Below are positions 1 to 14,100 of a stretch of DNA of 64,000 nucleotides, in pieces. Below the pieces are notes generated by a model. The model saw only the letters and a list, made by a program, of their open reading frames with translations. It made no database searches and was not told the origin of the DNA. A program made the position numbers and the translations under genes. Numbering within the stretch: the first letter of the stretch is position 1; every line of letters begins with the position of its first letter. The DNA is taken from NCBI GenBank assembly GCA_007258455.2, contig VDFB02275659.1, forward strand, positions 62,001 through 126,000, in the 5' to 3' direction. The DNA is from Sequoia sempervirens. Its lineage: Eukaryota > Streptophyta > Pinopsida > Cupressales > Cupressaceae.

Positions 1-3000
1 TTCAGCTTGATTGCAAGAATTCCCATACCCATACCTCCTGCTTGAACCCTCACTTAGAACTAACTCTTGAAATCACATTGCACAACTATGACTGAGATTG
101 TCTGGTGCTTTGCTCCATCACTCAACATAGGCAATGCCTCTTTTCCTGAAAAAGAGTCACACATGTGGATTTCAAGATTACTAGAAGGTTTTCCTTGATG
201 GAAACAATGGTAGGTGAATCTAATGGATGCGTCAAGCAACAATGCAACCACATTTAACATTGGTATCTTTGGTAGGAAAAATTAGGTATGGAAATGGAAG
301 ATAAACTCAATATTTGATTTCATTTGATGAGATTTCTTTCCTTTTTGTCATTTGCATGTCAAGATTTCATGGAATAGTGTAGCATGTAAATAGCATTCCA
401 TCGAATGTGGATACCTCTTTTCTATGATTAGATAAGTTTCCTTTTATATTTGTTAACGAGTGTCAAGTTGGGTCATGTTTGAATCAAGCTAAAGAAAAAG
501 GTTATGAAGATATATCCTTATCTTTTGCCGAATGAGTAACCTTGACTCTATACTCATATTTCAATGTGCTTTGTATATATGTGGCTAATTACCCAAGCAA
601 CCATTTTTCTCTTCTTAGGGATTCGAGGGGGTATCAATATTGAAATAAAAGTTCTTAATGTAAGCTTGACAGTGGCAAGTCAGTTTGTAGCACCTGAGAG
701 AGATTAATCATTCCCTCATTATTAACCATGTAGAAGAAGTCTCACCTGACAAGCCTTATGCTCTAAGATTTAGCAATATGATAAATGTGAGATTAATCCT
801 TTAAGAAGGGGGGTGGGATTGCAGGTAGTTGGGATTCTACCTTAAATAGCTTGCATAACATCTTGTATCAAGCTCTTGCACCTAGAAACTCTAAACCCTA
901 ATATATTTAAACCTAATTTTCTTTTAATGTGAATAGACTGAAGCAGAAGCTATAGAAAGACAAGTTTGTCATGGTATCCTTCCCTTCTCAACTACCATTT
1001 GGCAGGATTTTGGAATATCTTCCTTGAGGTTAGAAGTCGATAGCTAAGCATTATTTTGTTTACCTTGAATGAGCCCTAGATTGTTGAAGGCATGAACAAG
1101 TGTTGAATTTGGTATCAAATCTTGATCACTTTACTTCCATGCTCTACCAAAACTATTTGCGCAAACTCAACTATTATGCCTAGATGGGAGTTGCTTCATT
1201 AATTTGGATATATGATTTATGTGCATTTATTTACTGAGCAAGCCACTCTTTAGTTTCTTTCATTTCACAACACCAATTATCCCTCGAATGTTGCCCATCT
1301 CTAATGATGGAAAAGAGGGTCTCATCTTGTGGAGCCTACCCAAAGGCTCTTATAAAACTTTATCAGCATGAGACTTTATGCAAGACGTATTTTTCCTTCT
1401 GCCTATGTTAGCCAAGCTGATACCTCTAACTTTGTTTAGCTTTCCATTTTTTTGGTGTACATGTATTGTCTCCTACATGAGAAGCACATTCCACCTTCTT
1501 GGGCTTTGCTTAATTGTTATGTTCTTCCCTCGATCCTTTCCATACTACCTGCAAGACTCTGTATGCTTGACACTAAGGGTGATGGAGACCTATAGTGAAA
1601 TGTCACTCTCAATGCAATAGTTTGCTAATGATTAAGTAGTTGTGTTTAAGCATTCTATTCTGTCAAGTCTCTGTAGCATCTAATTTTGAATTAAGTAGCA
1701 AATATAAAAGAGCCATATCTAGATGAAATTTGCAACTTTACTATCATCCTGAAAATGATTAAGACATTTGATATTCAAGTTTTGGCTTTGTAGGCATCAA
1801 CTTGTATTCTTTTCTAATGCATGGAATAAGTTATTGAGGAGATAATCTTAGATTTGTTTTAAATAGATATAACATCTATAGGTTGAGAGAATAATTTAAG
1901 TATTCACCTAGTTTTATGTAAACCCCCCGGGATATATTGTGAATTAGCCTTCTATTTAGTGATAAGATTTGGTTATTGTACTATCGAATTGTCTTATAAA
2001 TTAGAGTTAGTTAAAAGAGAATATTAATTAATTTAAGGTTATGATATTTTGCAAGAATAGAGACATATCTATATTATGTTAGTTGAAGAATTTGATTTAG
2101 ATCTTAGCTAGATAAATAATCTTTATTTGTAATAAGGAAGTGAAGTTATATGTATATATATTATGTTTATTTTTTATTTATTAAGAGTACATTTATGTCT
2201 TTGAAATTAGTTGATTTTTATTAGATAAATGAGTTGGATCATCCTTGCTGGATATAAATGTTCAATAACTAAAAAGCAAATTACTATGTATTTTCATGAT
2301 TGATTTATGAGTTATTGTGTTAAAATGTTTAAAGTGGATCAATTGTTCAGGGTAATGAGTAAAGTGAAAGTGATACATTCTGGGAATGATTTTCTTTGCG
2401 AATGAAGTTTGTGAGTTAGCCTAGCATTCTACATGGATGTAGTTTGTGTGAACATTTGTGTTGAATTTAATGTTGGATTTTGTTTTGTGGGTGATTTTGT
2501 GTTAAGTTGTTTATCAACCAATTGTAAGTTTATTCTCTATTGATTACTAGAGAATAGTGATTATCTTAAATAGTTGACTAGTAAATTTGCTTATGAAATG
2601 AATATTTGGATTATTGTTTAGGGTTTCATATTTCCTTGATAGAGACGATTGTTTTGTTAAGTATTTAGATACCTTAAGACAACTATGTGGAGTATACAAC
2701 TTAATGATTGAACTATGTGGCTAAGTCAAGAAGAAGATTGTGAATGCATCCCATAATTATGGTTATTTGATTAGATAATGAGTGTCATTTTTGTTTATTT
2801 GAAATTACAGTTGTTTTGATTATTCACTCAAGTGGTTTTATTGAGTTATGAATTGGTGGACTTAATTATTGATGTCACAATTGTTGATCTTGAGATGATT
2901 TTGGTTATTATGGTCATTTGTGGCATGGTGATGATTATGGTTCTTGTTTCATGGGGGGATCCTTTTGTGCCTAATGTTTAATGAGAGGATTTTTGACTTT

Positions 3001-6000
3001 AGGGTTGGGATGTTGCCTCTCACTTGTTGACCTAATAATTGTGGATTGAGAATAGTTCTTTGATATTTGTCTTTTTGTTGCCATTTCTTTGATGAGGAAC
3101 CCATGTGTTAGCATTTTGAGTTTCTTCCAGAGGTTAGAGGGGATATGATTTTTACTTGCAAGTGTTGGTATAGGGGCTGACGACCTAGGATGATTGCCTT
3201 GGGTAACCCATATCAATCCTGATGTATTTATTTGAGTTTTATGTTGTTTCACCTAAAAGCGGGTGGTTTTATGATTATATTACTTTGATGACAGTTGATT
3301 TTACACTTGGATTTTGTTTATGTGGGTTTGAGCCTTGGAATTGAATGTGGTTTTCATTGCTTTGAATTTCTAGTGTGAGATGGTGCATGCCTCACTTGGT
3401 TTAGTTATTCTGTTGGATTTGGTATCTTGTGCAAATTGGCTTGCCCACTTGTGATTTTGAGATTTTGTTGTTAGTTGGGGGAGTGACTCTCAATGGGGGT
3501 TGGTGCCCAAAGTGGCTGGTCTAGGATAACCCATTGTGAGTTTAATCAAGTGATAATTAAAATAATTAATTAGGGGGTTTGGGTAGTTCCACACATTAAT
3601 TCAGATAATGTAGCCTCACTCATGGGCCCAAGTGCTTGTTTAGGCTTGGGATGAGTGGGAAGGTCTGGAATGGCAAGATCAGCTGCCTTGCCTCTGCATA
3701 GTAATTTTGCAAGGTATGTTGATCCCGCATAGTGAGCATGGGGGGCTAGGGGCCGGTAGAGGTTACCAGGAAAACCCAGGATGGGGGTTGATAGCCTAGG
3801 AAGGTTACACCAAGATAACTCTTGACTACCTATGCGATGACACTCCACCCTTTAACAACCACGTATGTTGATTGTTACCCTCTTGTTCTTGAGCCTCTGG
3901 AAGTGGATGTTGTCATGTATTTGTTGATGCTTGGTTATGTTGTCTTGGGTTGGTTATTTCATATGTTGGTTACATCTTGGATTGGTTATTTCTTGTGATG
4001 AATGTTATCTTGTGTTATTTTTCTCGTTGTGAAGTCTTGTAATCCTTGTTTCATTTGATAGTATTTTTTGAGATCCTTCTTGTCATCTTCTAGCATGGGG
4101 GGTGGGCCTTAGGGTCCATGTGGTCAGGTGTAATGTGCTATGCACCCCATTGGATCCCTAGCTGATGATTGAGGTGAGTTGTATTGTACTTGGTAGTGAC
4201 TCCTAAGTTGTACTAGAGTTGGACCCAACCTTGCAGCTTTGTAATCATATATTTTAGATGTATTATTCTATGTTATTGTACTTTCCCCATTCTTGATGGG
4301 AAGCAACATTGTACTGATGTTATCCTTGAGAGATGTATCTTCATAAATGTAATGACCATGTTCATGCAATTTATCTATCATGTAATGTAATAGAAGTTGT
4401 TTGTTCATTCTTTATGACGGTGCTTGTGTTATTCAAGCAATGCAGTCATGTAACCCAAAGGGACTTGTTATATGTTGTTCCTGTATAGTTTCATTTCAAA
4501 TGTTGAATGTTGATAACATACTACATATTAAATAATTAAAAAAATAAAATTATGTCATAAATGTTGATGTGTTAGTTGTCCTTTGGGGTTGCATGGTAGG
4601 GCATTACACTAATGAAATACACATACAAAAACAAGGTTTACACGATAAAATTTGATCTTAAATCTAAAAATTCTTGTAACATTCCCATTGTTCTTCCTAG
4701 TAAATCTACTAAGTTTTACCCACATTTAATTAACTATGCATCTAATGTAGAGCAATAAAAAAAATTCTTTTCTATTTAATAATAAATACATCATTTAAAA
4801 TATAACTTTATCCATACTTTTCCATTGCATAATCAAAGAATCATTCCAATAATATAAGTATAATTTAACTTTACATAAATATACTCAAGATAACATTTTT
4901 CATTACAATTTCCATAAATATGGACACATGATACATACATAGCTTAAACAAGCTCACATGAACTAGAAATACAAATGGTCCAAAATGTCCTCCCAAATTG
5001 TGGCCACCAAATACACAAGGAGAAGCATCTCTCAAGCACTTTTCTACCAACCATGGACTAACTACGATCCCACACATATCCACCTAAACTTGGTAAGATG
5101 GCCCTCCCTTCGACGAAGAGATCAATTTGGTAGCCTCATCCTTCAAATAGCCTTTCCTGAGCATAGTGATGTATCCTACATGTCTAGATCTTATCATAAA
5201 GTCAACCTATAATTCTATGATATTCTCATCCTAGTATGTATTTGGATCACAGTGAATTGATAGTGTACATAGTGGCTACCTACACTACTTTGGCCAAAGA
5301 TTCAACACCCAATACTTCAAGTGAGGGTCATTTATCTTCACCACTACAATTGCTTGATTTGTATTTTAACCATTAATATTCTATTCTATTCTAGGTTATT
5401 CCCTTTCCCATGGATTTTCTCAACCCTAAGAATTAACCTTCCCTTTGACTCACACTAAACTAACATTGCAACAAGTATATCAAAACACAAGTTTATCTTA
5501 TGCTACACACATAAATTATATATATACTTTGTATAGTACCAACATTCTATGTATAGTACCAATAGTATTTATATTCATAGAATAATAAAATCATTGTATA
5601 TATATCTATATGAGAATATCAAAAGTAAGGTTTCATAAAACAAGAAACAACCAAGTGATATGCAAGCATATCCGAGCATCTCACACAAGTAAAAGATAAT
5701 CTTTCAACATGACAATGAAATGAAGAATCTTTCCAACATAATAAAAAAGAGGTAGAAAACAACATGCCTATTTAAAGCTTCCAACTGAATAATCTTCTCC
5801 TCAAGTTCGCTTGCAACCTCCACTACGAACTACCCAAATTCCTCTTCTAGCTTCATCTAATACCCTCAACAAAACCAATATAAGACAACAATACAAATCT
5901 CAACCTCACAACCTCTCAACTCACTTTGCACTATTTTGCAATAGAATAACACTAAGAAATCAAATTCACAAGTGATGCATTTAGTAGAATGAACATCTCT

Positions 6001-6690
6001 AATTATACTAATTTGTGAGCATCCAAAGACTACAAACAAGTATTTCTGCCACCTTTCATCCACATGCAATGACTCACTCACGAGTTTGCAACATTACAAA
6101 GTCCTCACCATCTAAATGAATTAGTCGACTTAATATATGGGACAACAAGCTTAAAACAAGTTTCCTAATTTGAATTCCTTTGCAAAGTGTTTCCAAGTTT
6201 GCACTTGATTAAGTCTCTATTCTATTTTAATGTTTATATGAATTTGAAGACTCTTAAGCATCCAAAACTCTTGCTTATATGGCACCACCTTCAAGTGTTA
6301 GTGCCCATGATAATAGTGTGTGCTTTGACTGCTTCTAAAGACATTTAACATAGTTTAAACTTCCCTTCAAATTCTTGTATAGTAGCCTATATCTCATGGG
6401 TGCTTCCCTTGTTAGTTTTGGCTTGGTCTTACCTTCTTTATTCACTGGTTGCTATTCCATTTAAGACTGCACTATATATATAATGAATTTGATTAACTCT
6501 ATGAAATATACATATTAAGTATATGTATAACTAGATAACTTTATACATATCTGGTGGTGGCTAGTGTTGTTTTTCCCAACCTATTTCTCTTGTTGTTGTT
6601 CTGGCCGTGTAACCACGAGATCAGGGCCCCTTCCCTACTTAATTAATCAAAAACATATAAATATAAAGAATAATATTATGTATATGTATA
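1..6690. other. AT-rich intergenic DNA, no supported gene
   Basis: I see no coding region here. The open frames on both strands are short, lack recognisable motifs and behave as chance frames in AT-rich DNA. The one visible structure is a group of three imperfect repeats between 3,161 and 3,820, listed separately. The stretch 2,500-4,600 is TG-rich on the plus strand and may be old LTR sequence, but I could not define its ends. Confidence 0.6.
3161..3820 (+). repeat. Three imperfect copies of a roughly 45-bp motif
   Basis: Copies at about 3,161-3,210, 3,491-3,533 and 3,775-3,820 share a core of a G run, TTG, a GCCTAGG-like block and TAACCCA or TTACACC. They lie about 300 bases apart. This pattern fits decayed repeats inside an LTR or other repeat, but the family is not identified. 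Confidence 0.4.
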
Positions 6691-6699
6691 TATATACAA

Positions 6700-6987
6700 C
6701 TATATATTTCCCAATTGGACTAAGGTGACATATATATATTCTACATATATAAGTTGATTGATGGAATTATGCATTTGAATGTTTTCATAAAGATAATGAA
6801 ATGATATTACGTATATGTATGCATATGGCATATATATTAATATATTTATGTGTGTGTGTGTGTGTGAAATAATATATATACATGTATATATATAATATTA
6901 TACGTCTACATAATATATGCATATGAGTGAGTACGTGTATATATATTATAATCGTACACATATACATAGTATGTTTATATATGATAT
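6700..6987 (+). repeat. TA/GT-rich repeat unit, direct copy 1
   Basis: This unit has a non-simple core (AAGTTGATTGATGGAATT), a (GT)n tract at about 6,848-6,866 and a TA-rich tail ending TTTATATATGATATAT. The same order of blocks recurs at 8,286-8,590, and an inverted part recurs at 8,700-8,890. Shared non-simple blocks show true duplication rather than independent microsatellite growth. Confidence 0.65.
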
Positions 6988-8282
6988 ATTTTTTTTTTGA
7001 TACACAAGATACTTTATATTTTATTAAAAACGCTAAAAACTTAAATACAAATGTTTGTTGCATAGGTAATAGGACTTTATCAAAAAATCATTTGACCACC
7101 ATCAAAAATTTCAAAACTTCATCCACCAAAAAAAAATACAAACAAAAGCCATTGAAACCCTAACCAAAACATGCTAATATAAAGCCATAAATGGCAAGAA
7201 ACTAACCAGACCACTACCGAGACAAGCAAAAAACTAAAACGACCCTAACAAACACAAAAATCTTCACCCAATGACCACCTCACAGGAACTTGTTCAATAT
7301 TGTGAATTCTTCAAATTCCTCTTTCCAATCTTCATCATCAACCACCATCAAACCAAGAAACATTTTTTGAAAAATGATTGCCACTGCCACAATCGCCTTG
7401 TGCCTCATCAAGCTCGAATCATGTAAATCCAAAAGGAATGGATAAATGTTGAATGTATCCTTCGAACAAAGTCACTCCAGATCACACGGTTGTGGACAAC
7501 CTTTGCCTTCGAGCACTACACTCAACACCTCATCCACACCTTCCACCAGGTCACCTTAGAATAATTTAACCAACAAACTTTTATCCTCTACCTTCAAAAC
7601 ATGATTGTCTAGCAGAGAGGAAAGGAAACAGGAGGAGACATGCAAATTTTCCCTCCCATACTCATTACACTCCAAATGGCCCAAACTCAAAACCATTTTT
7701 ATAGCTACCAATGCCAACAACTCATAATTGAGCAAAATTCACTTGAGCCTTTGATTAGTGACCTCTCTAAATGAGGCTTGCCGCAACGATGACTTCAAGG
7801 AGATGGGTGTATCGACCCCAAAATGAACAAATCCCACCATAGAGACTTCAACTATGAACTTCGACCTCTTCACCATCCTCAACCCAACACTAAATGCCTT
7901 AGATGAGAAGGAGAAGGGAGCCCTCAACTACCACAACCACCTACGAACGAAAGAATGCACTAGAGAAGAAACCAAACCATCATTAAATAGATGAACTTGG
8001 ATTACCAAGCCACCATCGAACACAGTGAATGGTACTCAACCAATAGGACAAATGTCCTTTCCATATGCAAAGATCACCTCAACAATAAAAACCCACATCA
8101 CAAAGCTTAGTGGAATGATCTGCATTTGTCCTTTCTCACGTGCCAACAACACTCAAAAAAATTGCCAGAAAATTTAGACAAACGAAATTCCAATGCAACA
8201 TCCCACCCCCTACCACCATCCGGCATGGTTCCAATGCCACCTCCCTCCACCAGCTTGGAGGGATGCCCTCCCTACCTCCCAC
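6988..8282 (-). mobile_element. Probable 3'-end fragment of a non-LTR retrotransposon (LINE-like)
   Basis: Read on the minus strand, this block ends in an AATAAAA-type signal, a short AT stretch and a run of at least nine A (the T run at 6,990-6,999). That is the usual 3' end of a LINE or a retrocopy. It sits between two direct copies of a TA/GT-rich repeat and has a clearly different, less AT-rich composition. A 62-codon minus-strand frame at 7,927-7,739 may be residual coding sequence, but no reverse transcriptase or endonuclease motif is left. Target duplications cannot be read because both flanks are AT microsatellite. It could instead be a processed copy of a gene. Confidence 0.4.
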
Positions 8283-8285
8283 AAT

Positions 8286-8590
8286 ATATATATTCTATGT
8301 ATATAGGTTGATTGATGGAATTGTGCATTTGAATGTTTTCATAAAGATATTGAAATGATATTACATATATGTATATATATATATGGCATATATATATTAA
8401 TATTAATATATATGGTATATATATGTGTGTGTGTGTGTGAAATAATATAATAACATATATATTAATATATACATGTATATATAATCGTATATATATAATA
8501 TTATATGTCTACATAATATATGCATATGAGTGAATACATGTATATATTATAATCATACATATATACATAGTATGTTTATATATGATATAT
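8286..8590 (+). repeat. TA/GT-rich repeat unit, direct copy 2
   Basis: This matches 6,700-6,987 block by block: the GTTGATTGATGGAATTG core, the phrase TTCATAAAGATA, a (GT)n tract near 8,426-8,440, then the TGCATATGAGTGAATAC block and the TATGTTTATATATGATATAT tail. Confidence 0.65.
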
Positions 8591-8699
8591 ATATTAATAT
8601 AATGGTATATGTGTGTGTGTGTGTGTGTGAAATGACTTATATTCGTATATTATGTATATATATACAATTATATATACATGTATATATTAATATATATGT

Positions 8700-8890
8700 T
8701 ATTATATTAATTCACACACATATATATTAATATATATACCATATATATACATACACATAATATCATTTCAATACTTTTATTAAAGCATTCAAACACACAA
8801 TTCCATCGATCGACTTATATATGTAGAATGTATACATACATACATACATATATATATATATGCCACCTTAGTCCAATTGATATTCCCATG
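8700..8890 (-). repeat. TA/GT-rich repeat unit, inverted partial copy
   Basis: This is the reverse complement of the start of the unit: an ACACACA tract, then AATTCCATCGATCGACTTAT, then a (CATA)n tract at about 8,829-8,850, then GCCACCTTAGTCCAATTG. The last block matches the reverse complement of about 6,708-6,732. With the direct copy at 8,286-8,590 it makes a large imperfect palindrome. Confidence 0.6.
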
Positions 8891-9863
8891 CATATGGGCA
8901 ATCCATCCATGAGTATGCGTAGGTACGTCTACCTATGTATACTCATGTACGTATTCACTCATATGTATGATTTTACCAAAGACACTTACATATATAGATA
9001 TATATATACATTTATGCATATAACTCATCAACATAACAATAAACACACAAGGAACCTGGATTTCCACATATCATCAAGACTTGTCACATACCTCATTCCA
9101 AATATTCATAAATAAGATCACAATTCAATATATACACACGCAGCTAAACTAAAGGTCACTTACCATCTACCCAACTGGCTTGACTCAACTAAGACCAACT
9201 AGGGCGTGAGTGTGTGAATGCTCGACAAGACTGAATTAGAGGTTACCAGACCAAGTTCTTCACTTGAGTGATACCTCTCCCCTCTTTCAGAGGCTTTAAC
9301 TTGTTCTTGCATTCAACTTAACTCACAATAACAATAGTTAGCTAAATCAATGCATTCATATACTGCTCATACATGTCATATTCACATTATATATTTCATA
9401 TTCTGAATCATAAAGCATTTACTTGAATCAAACATTCATTCAACATATTTCCATTAGAATTCGTAAATAAAACACATTCACATTTATTGAAGCAGTTAAC
9501 CAAACAAGGTAATAGTAAATAGGTAATAACACACAAGGTGTAACATATTCGCCCCTTGTGAATCATCATCCCCAATGATTTTTAAGTATCAACATGACCA
9601 TAGCATAAAGTACACATTACAAAACAAAACATCATTGTTTTTCAAGAATTTTCAAATTCTAGCAAGACTTGTGGAAATTTTTGTTTCATTTTAGCATAGT
9701 CTTCCCATGTTGTAGAGTCTTTTGCATACTGATGCCACTAGACCTTGCAATGCAAAACCTCTTGATTACATAAGTGGATCTTGATGAGCCTAGTTTTTGG
9801 TCTAATTTTGGGTAGTATCTATAGTCTATTTGCAAGTAGATGTCATAAACTTTGATGATTAAA
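8891..9863. other. AT-rich intergenic DNA
   Basis: No gene or element is recognised. This stretch fills the space between the TA/GT repeats and the LTR that starts near 9,864. Confidence 0.5.
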
Positions 9864-10999
9864 TGTTGGTATTTTCATAATGTTTCCCTCAAACCATTGA
9901 CATTTGACATTATCCTATCTCTGTAAGCTTTAATGAATTTTGGAATATTATGTAGGTTATCTATATTTATTTTGCATGTGGTTAATGAATGTTCCTTAGA
10001 GTGGTTATAGATGTGCAATTATTATGCGTATTGACTTTACCATGTAGATTTAATACGCCAAGTTGAGGAAGACACCGCCAGCTGGGCATGCACCATAATG
10101 TCCAACTGAGGAATTGCTCCAAGTCAAAGGCAACCGATGATAGATGATTCTTCATGCAATGGAGTGTAACTGCCTTGTAGTGGAACTTAATGATTGAGCA
10201 TGCATGGGCGTTACTGTTGTGCTGAATCTACATTTGGACTTGCATGTCTGACTAGATTCCATGCATGTGTAACCCCCATTGCTCCACTTTCCCCTATTTT
10301 CCCTAAATGGCATCCTCCCAAGTCATGGAGTTGAATACCTTGTTTAGCTATAGTATAAATAATGATTTGATGCTCCTTCTTTGGAGGTTGCACGAGTTGA
10401 TATTGTAATCTCATTCTCTAATTTCAATAATACAAATACATTACTCTTTTGTATGCATGATTTACAGTGAATGAAATAAAGTTCCAAGTTTGAGCATTTG
10501 AGTTCTCATTAATTTAGAGGATACTTATCCAAGGGGGCCCACTTGGTGAGTAATCCATCTTCCTAGTTTAGCATTAGTTTAGTATTACTTATTTAGTACT
10601 TAGTTAGAAATTTGGCATCGACTATTCTTGCAGCCACTATAATTCCATTATGTGATTGTTCCTGCAACCAAAGTTGACAAAGTAGTTTCCTATTTGTTGC
10701 TCAAATCTTCATTCCTATTATGCATTTCATCTTAGCATAGTTGTTGATTGATGTTCAACATTTTCTTCATTCATTTCCAAGCAATTTACTTTCAGTATTG
10801 TGTTTCTTAGCTGTAGAATGTAATGGCTACTTTGAGTTCCTAGTGCACATACTGTGCTCACCCATTTCAAGTTCACATCCCTAGGTTGAAAGGTTAAATG
10901 CACCTTCATGATGATTAAAATAGCTATTTAGGTTAGATGTACAATCTTTGAATCATGGATGTAAGGGCTTAGTTATTAAATCATTGTAAGAGGCCAACA
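9864..10999 (+). repeat. 5' LTR of an Athila/Tat-like gypsy element
   Basis: The LTR is bounded by TGTTGG at 9,864-9,869 and CCAACA at 10,994-10,999, a perfect 6-bp terminal inverted repeat of the usual TG...CA form. The downstream end lies 4 bases before the primer binding site, as expected. A TATA-like box lies at 10,354-10,361, giving a long U3 and an R/U5 of about 600 bases. No 3' LTR is visible, since the element is cut off in integrase, so the 5' boundary rests on the inverted repeat alone. Confidence 0.6.
10354..10361 (+). promoter_or_regulatory. TATA-like box in the LTR
   Basis: TATAAATA lies within the LTR, about 640 bases before the LTR end, followed by GATGCTCC and a mixed-composition stretch. 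The position fits the Pol II promoter of an LTR. Activity is inferred. Confidence 0.45.
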
Positions 11000-11003
11000 T
11001 TTT

Positions 11004-11021
11004 TGGCGTTGTTGCCAGGGA
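11004..11021 (+). other. Primer binding site, tRNA-Asp type
   Basis: TGGCGTTGTTGCCAGGGA resembles the tRNA-Asp-complementary primer binding site typical of plant Athila/Tat elements (TGGCGCCGTTGCCGGGGA), with three differences. It lies 4 bases after the LTR end, where minus-strand DNA synthesis would start. Confidence 0.75.
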
Positions 11022-11178
11022 TGGTGTCAAACTAGGGAGTCTTTTGGAGTCATTGGTAGTTTTCCTTGCTGTAGTGTTTCTGGGAGTTGTTCTTAGTATA
11101 TCCTCATTTAGGAAGTAATGACCCCCCTTATTCTTTACCAATTCTTTTTGTGAGCTGACTGATAGTGAGTGATACCGC

Positions 11179-14100
11179 ATGCATAGAGGAAGGAGAAGGG
11201 ATGCTTACAGGAGATTCCTTCCTAACAATCCTCATCCATTCCAGCTAGTTAAATATCAGAACCTACAAGAAGAAGAAGAAGAAGAAGAAGATCCACACTC
11301 ATTTGTTGATGCATATCCTAATTTGACTAGCTCTAAAGTCTCCTTTGAAGATCAAAATCAGCTTGAGAGCCCCTTTATCTTGGAACCACATCAAGTAGGA
11401 ATGGGTGATGCAAATAGGAACAGGAAAAACCAACCAGCTTTTCCTTTCCCCATTGCCCATGAAAATGAATTTGACAACATCAAGAACATTCCTGCCTTAG
11501 CACTCCCCAACTTTTATGGACTTGTGACAGAAGATCCTAATACCTTCTTATTTGAGTGTGAAATACTCTACAAGACTTATGATTATACTATTGATGCCCA
11601 TAGGCTCAAGTTATTCCCCACTACTTTGAAAGATGTTGCACTAAGATGGTTCATGAGCCTAGGTAGAGATATTGTGGAAACTTGGAAAGACATGAAGACA
11701 AAATTCCTTGAGAAATACAAGGAATACTGCAGGGGTAGTGACATTTTCAGGATGTGACAAAAGGAAGATGAGAGCCTGGAAGATTACATTGCAAGGTTTT
11801 TGTTTTGCTTGCAAAAATCTCCACACCATGCACTTAATGAGGACTCACAAAAGTTGCTTTTCTTGAGAGGAATTAATGACAATTGTACTAATGCCTTGGA
11901 CCTCATGGTAGGAGGAGATATCTCTCAAGTTCCTTGGGATGACATCAAGAAAATATGCCAGAATTACTCTAGGGAAGCTTCAAAGAAAGGGAGAGGTTAT
12001 CAGTTTTCCATGGGTAAGTCAACTAACAATGTAGTTTCAAGAATGGAGATTACTCATTTGCTGGCAGACTTCAAACAAGACATTATCAATAATCTAGCTA
12101 CTCAGCTAGATACATTTTAGGCCAAGAAAAAGCAAGAGGAGGTAGAGGCAATATTGATAGAGTATTTACCCCACTATAGGCAAAAGAAGAAGGACTACAA
12201 ATGCAAGATGATAGCTAAACTTGAAAGAAAGTAGATTCCACCTGAGTTCAACCCAATCTAGATTGAAGAAGACCAAGTCTACTATGTTGCACAAAGGAAG
12301 CCTTAGGATTCAAGACATGGTATGCCATCAGATGCACTATCCTATGTTGGGCCATATTTTAACTCCTATTCATCTGATAACTGATGACAACCCCCATATC
12401 CACCCAGTTATGGAGGATATCCACCACAACCTTGGAGTAACCCTCCAAATACTTCGCCCAATCATCAGAGTTCTCAACCCCAGTGGCAACAACCTCAGGG
12501 GAATTGACAACAATTTCAAGGGAATTAGCAACCACCTCTAGGAAATTGGCAGCAAAAAAATCAATGGAGAGGGGGACAACAATGGCCTACCCAGACAACT
12601 AGTTACATGTAACCACCTTCTCAACCCCGAAAAATTTCTATAATGCCTCCACTTGCTAATCCAAGCTCAAATGTACCTAAACTTACTCAGCTACTAGCTC
12701 AGCCCATGCCCAATCCAAATAACAAAATACAATAACAGCCTGCATACTCTGCTTATTCAAATAAATTCCCGACATATGTTGTGAGTGTAAGTGACATCCA
12801 CTTATGTTCATGAACTACTCTACCAGCCCCTTCCAAGCCCATTATCTATGGAAGAGGAAGAAGAGCTTTTGAATGATCCCATTTAGCCAAATGTACCTAA
12901 AAATCCTAAACCAGTCCAAGTCAAGCAGATCGAACAAGAACCATTGTTTCCTCAGAGGCTGGAAGTTTCCAAGAAGAAGGAAGAGAAGGAGGATGCCACC
13001 TTTGATATCTTGGATCAACTAGAGCATATATGTGTCTAGATACCCCTATTTCAAGCCATAAAAGATGTTCCAATCTATGACAAAGCAATCAAGGAAGCCT
13101 GTCTCAAGAAGCCATGTAGGAAAAAGAAAGACCCAACTACAATTCATGTGGTGGGTCAGCTAGCTGACATCATGTTGGGAAAAGTGACTATTCTAAAGTA
13201 TAATGACCCAAGAAGTTTTTGTGGTAGCAGTTGTCATAAATGGAGTTCAAGTAAAGAATGCTCTAATTGATTTAGGGGCAGCAATAAATGTAATGACCAA
13301 GGACATCCTACAACAACTAAACATTGCAAGTATGAGATCTACTCCTACTATTTTGTAACTTGTTGATAGCTCTACTGTTAAGCCTAATGGAGTGGTGGAG
13401 GATCTTGTGGTAGTTCTAGACTCCTGGGAGTACCCAACAGATTTTATGATTCTTTCTCCTAAGTATACAATAGGCGGGTATCCCATAATTCTTGGAAGGC
13501 CTTGGTTAGCAACTACAGATGCATACATTGGGTGTTAGTCAGGTGACATGACTATTTCATATGGGAGGAGTACTATTTTTATTTTCTTTATCCGCCTGCT
13601 CAGCCATCTCATGATGAAGATGATCCCGTATGGCCACAAGTTGGTGAAGAGGCTGAGGAAGTTAATTCCATGGTACAACTTATGAAGTTGGACAAAAGCT
13701 CTTTCATGCAACTCCAAGATGAGGATGAAGTATTGGCTAACATTATTCAGAACCATTATGAAGTGGAGGAAGCATCATCTTCTCATTCTGCTACTCTGGT
13801 CAAGACACTTCTGCCTCCTCTTCCTGCAGCCACTGTTCCTGCAAGTGTTCTTCCTACAGACACTCTTCCTGTAGCCACTCTTCCTACAGCCACTGTTCTT
13901 GCAAACACACTTCCTGTAGCAACAGGTATGTCCCATACATTGTTTCCATATGAACTAAAGGTACCATGTGTTAATGAAGTATCCATGATAGAGTTAACTA
14001 CACAAGTCTAGGTGTCAGAAGGAAAATATCTTAATGTTAATAGTAAATTAAATGAGGAACAACAATTGTTATTAGCGAACCTATTAAGGACCCATCAACA

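Noticed and set aside
3570..3848. A 92-codon minus-strand frame
   Set aside because: It overlaps the imperfect repeats, has no motif, and its composition matches the surrounding non-coding DNA.
9539..9560. TGTAACATATTC as the LTR start of the Athila-like element
   Set aside because: TGTTGG at 9,864 pairs perfectly with the CCAACA end, while TGTAAC does not.
11160..11180. tRNA-like sequence near the primer binding site
   Set aside because: Only the primer-complementary stretch matches. There is no cloverleaf.
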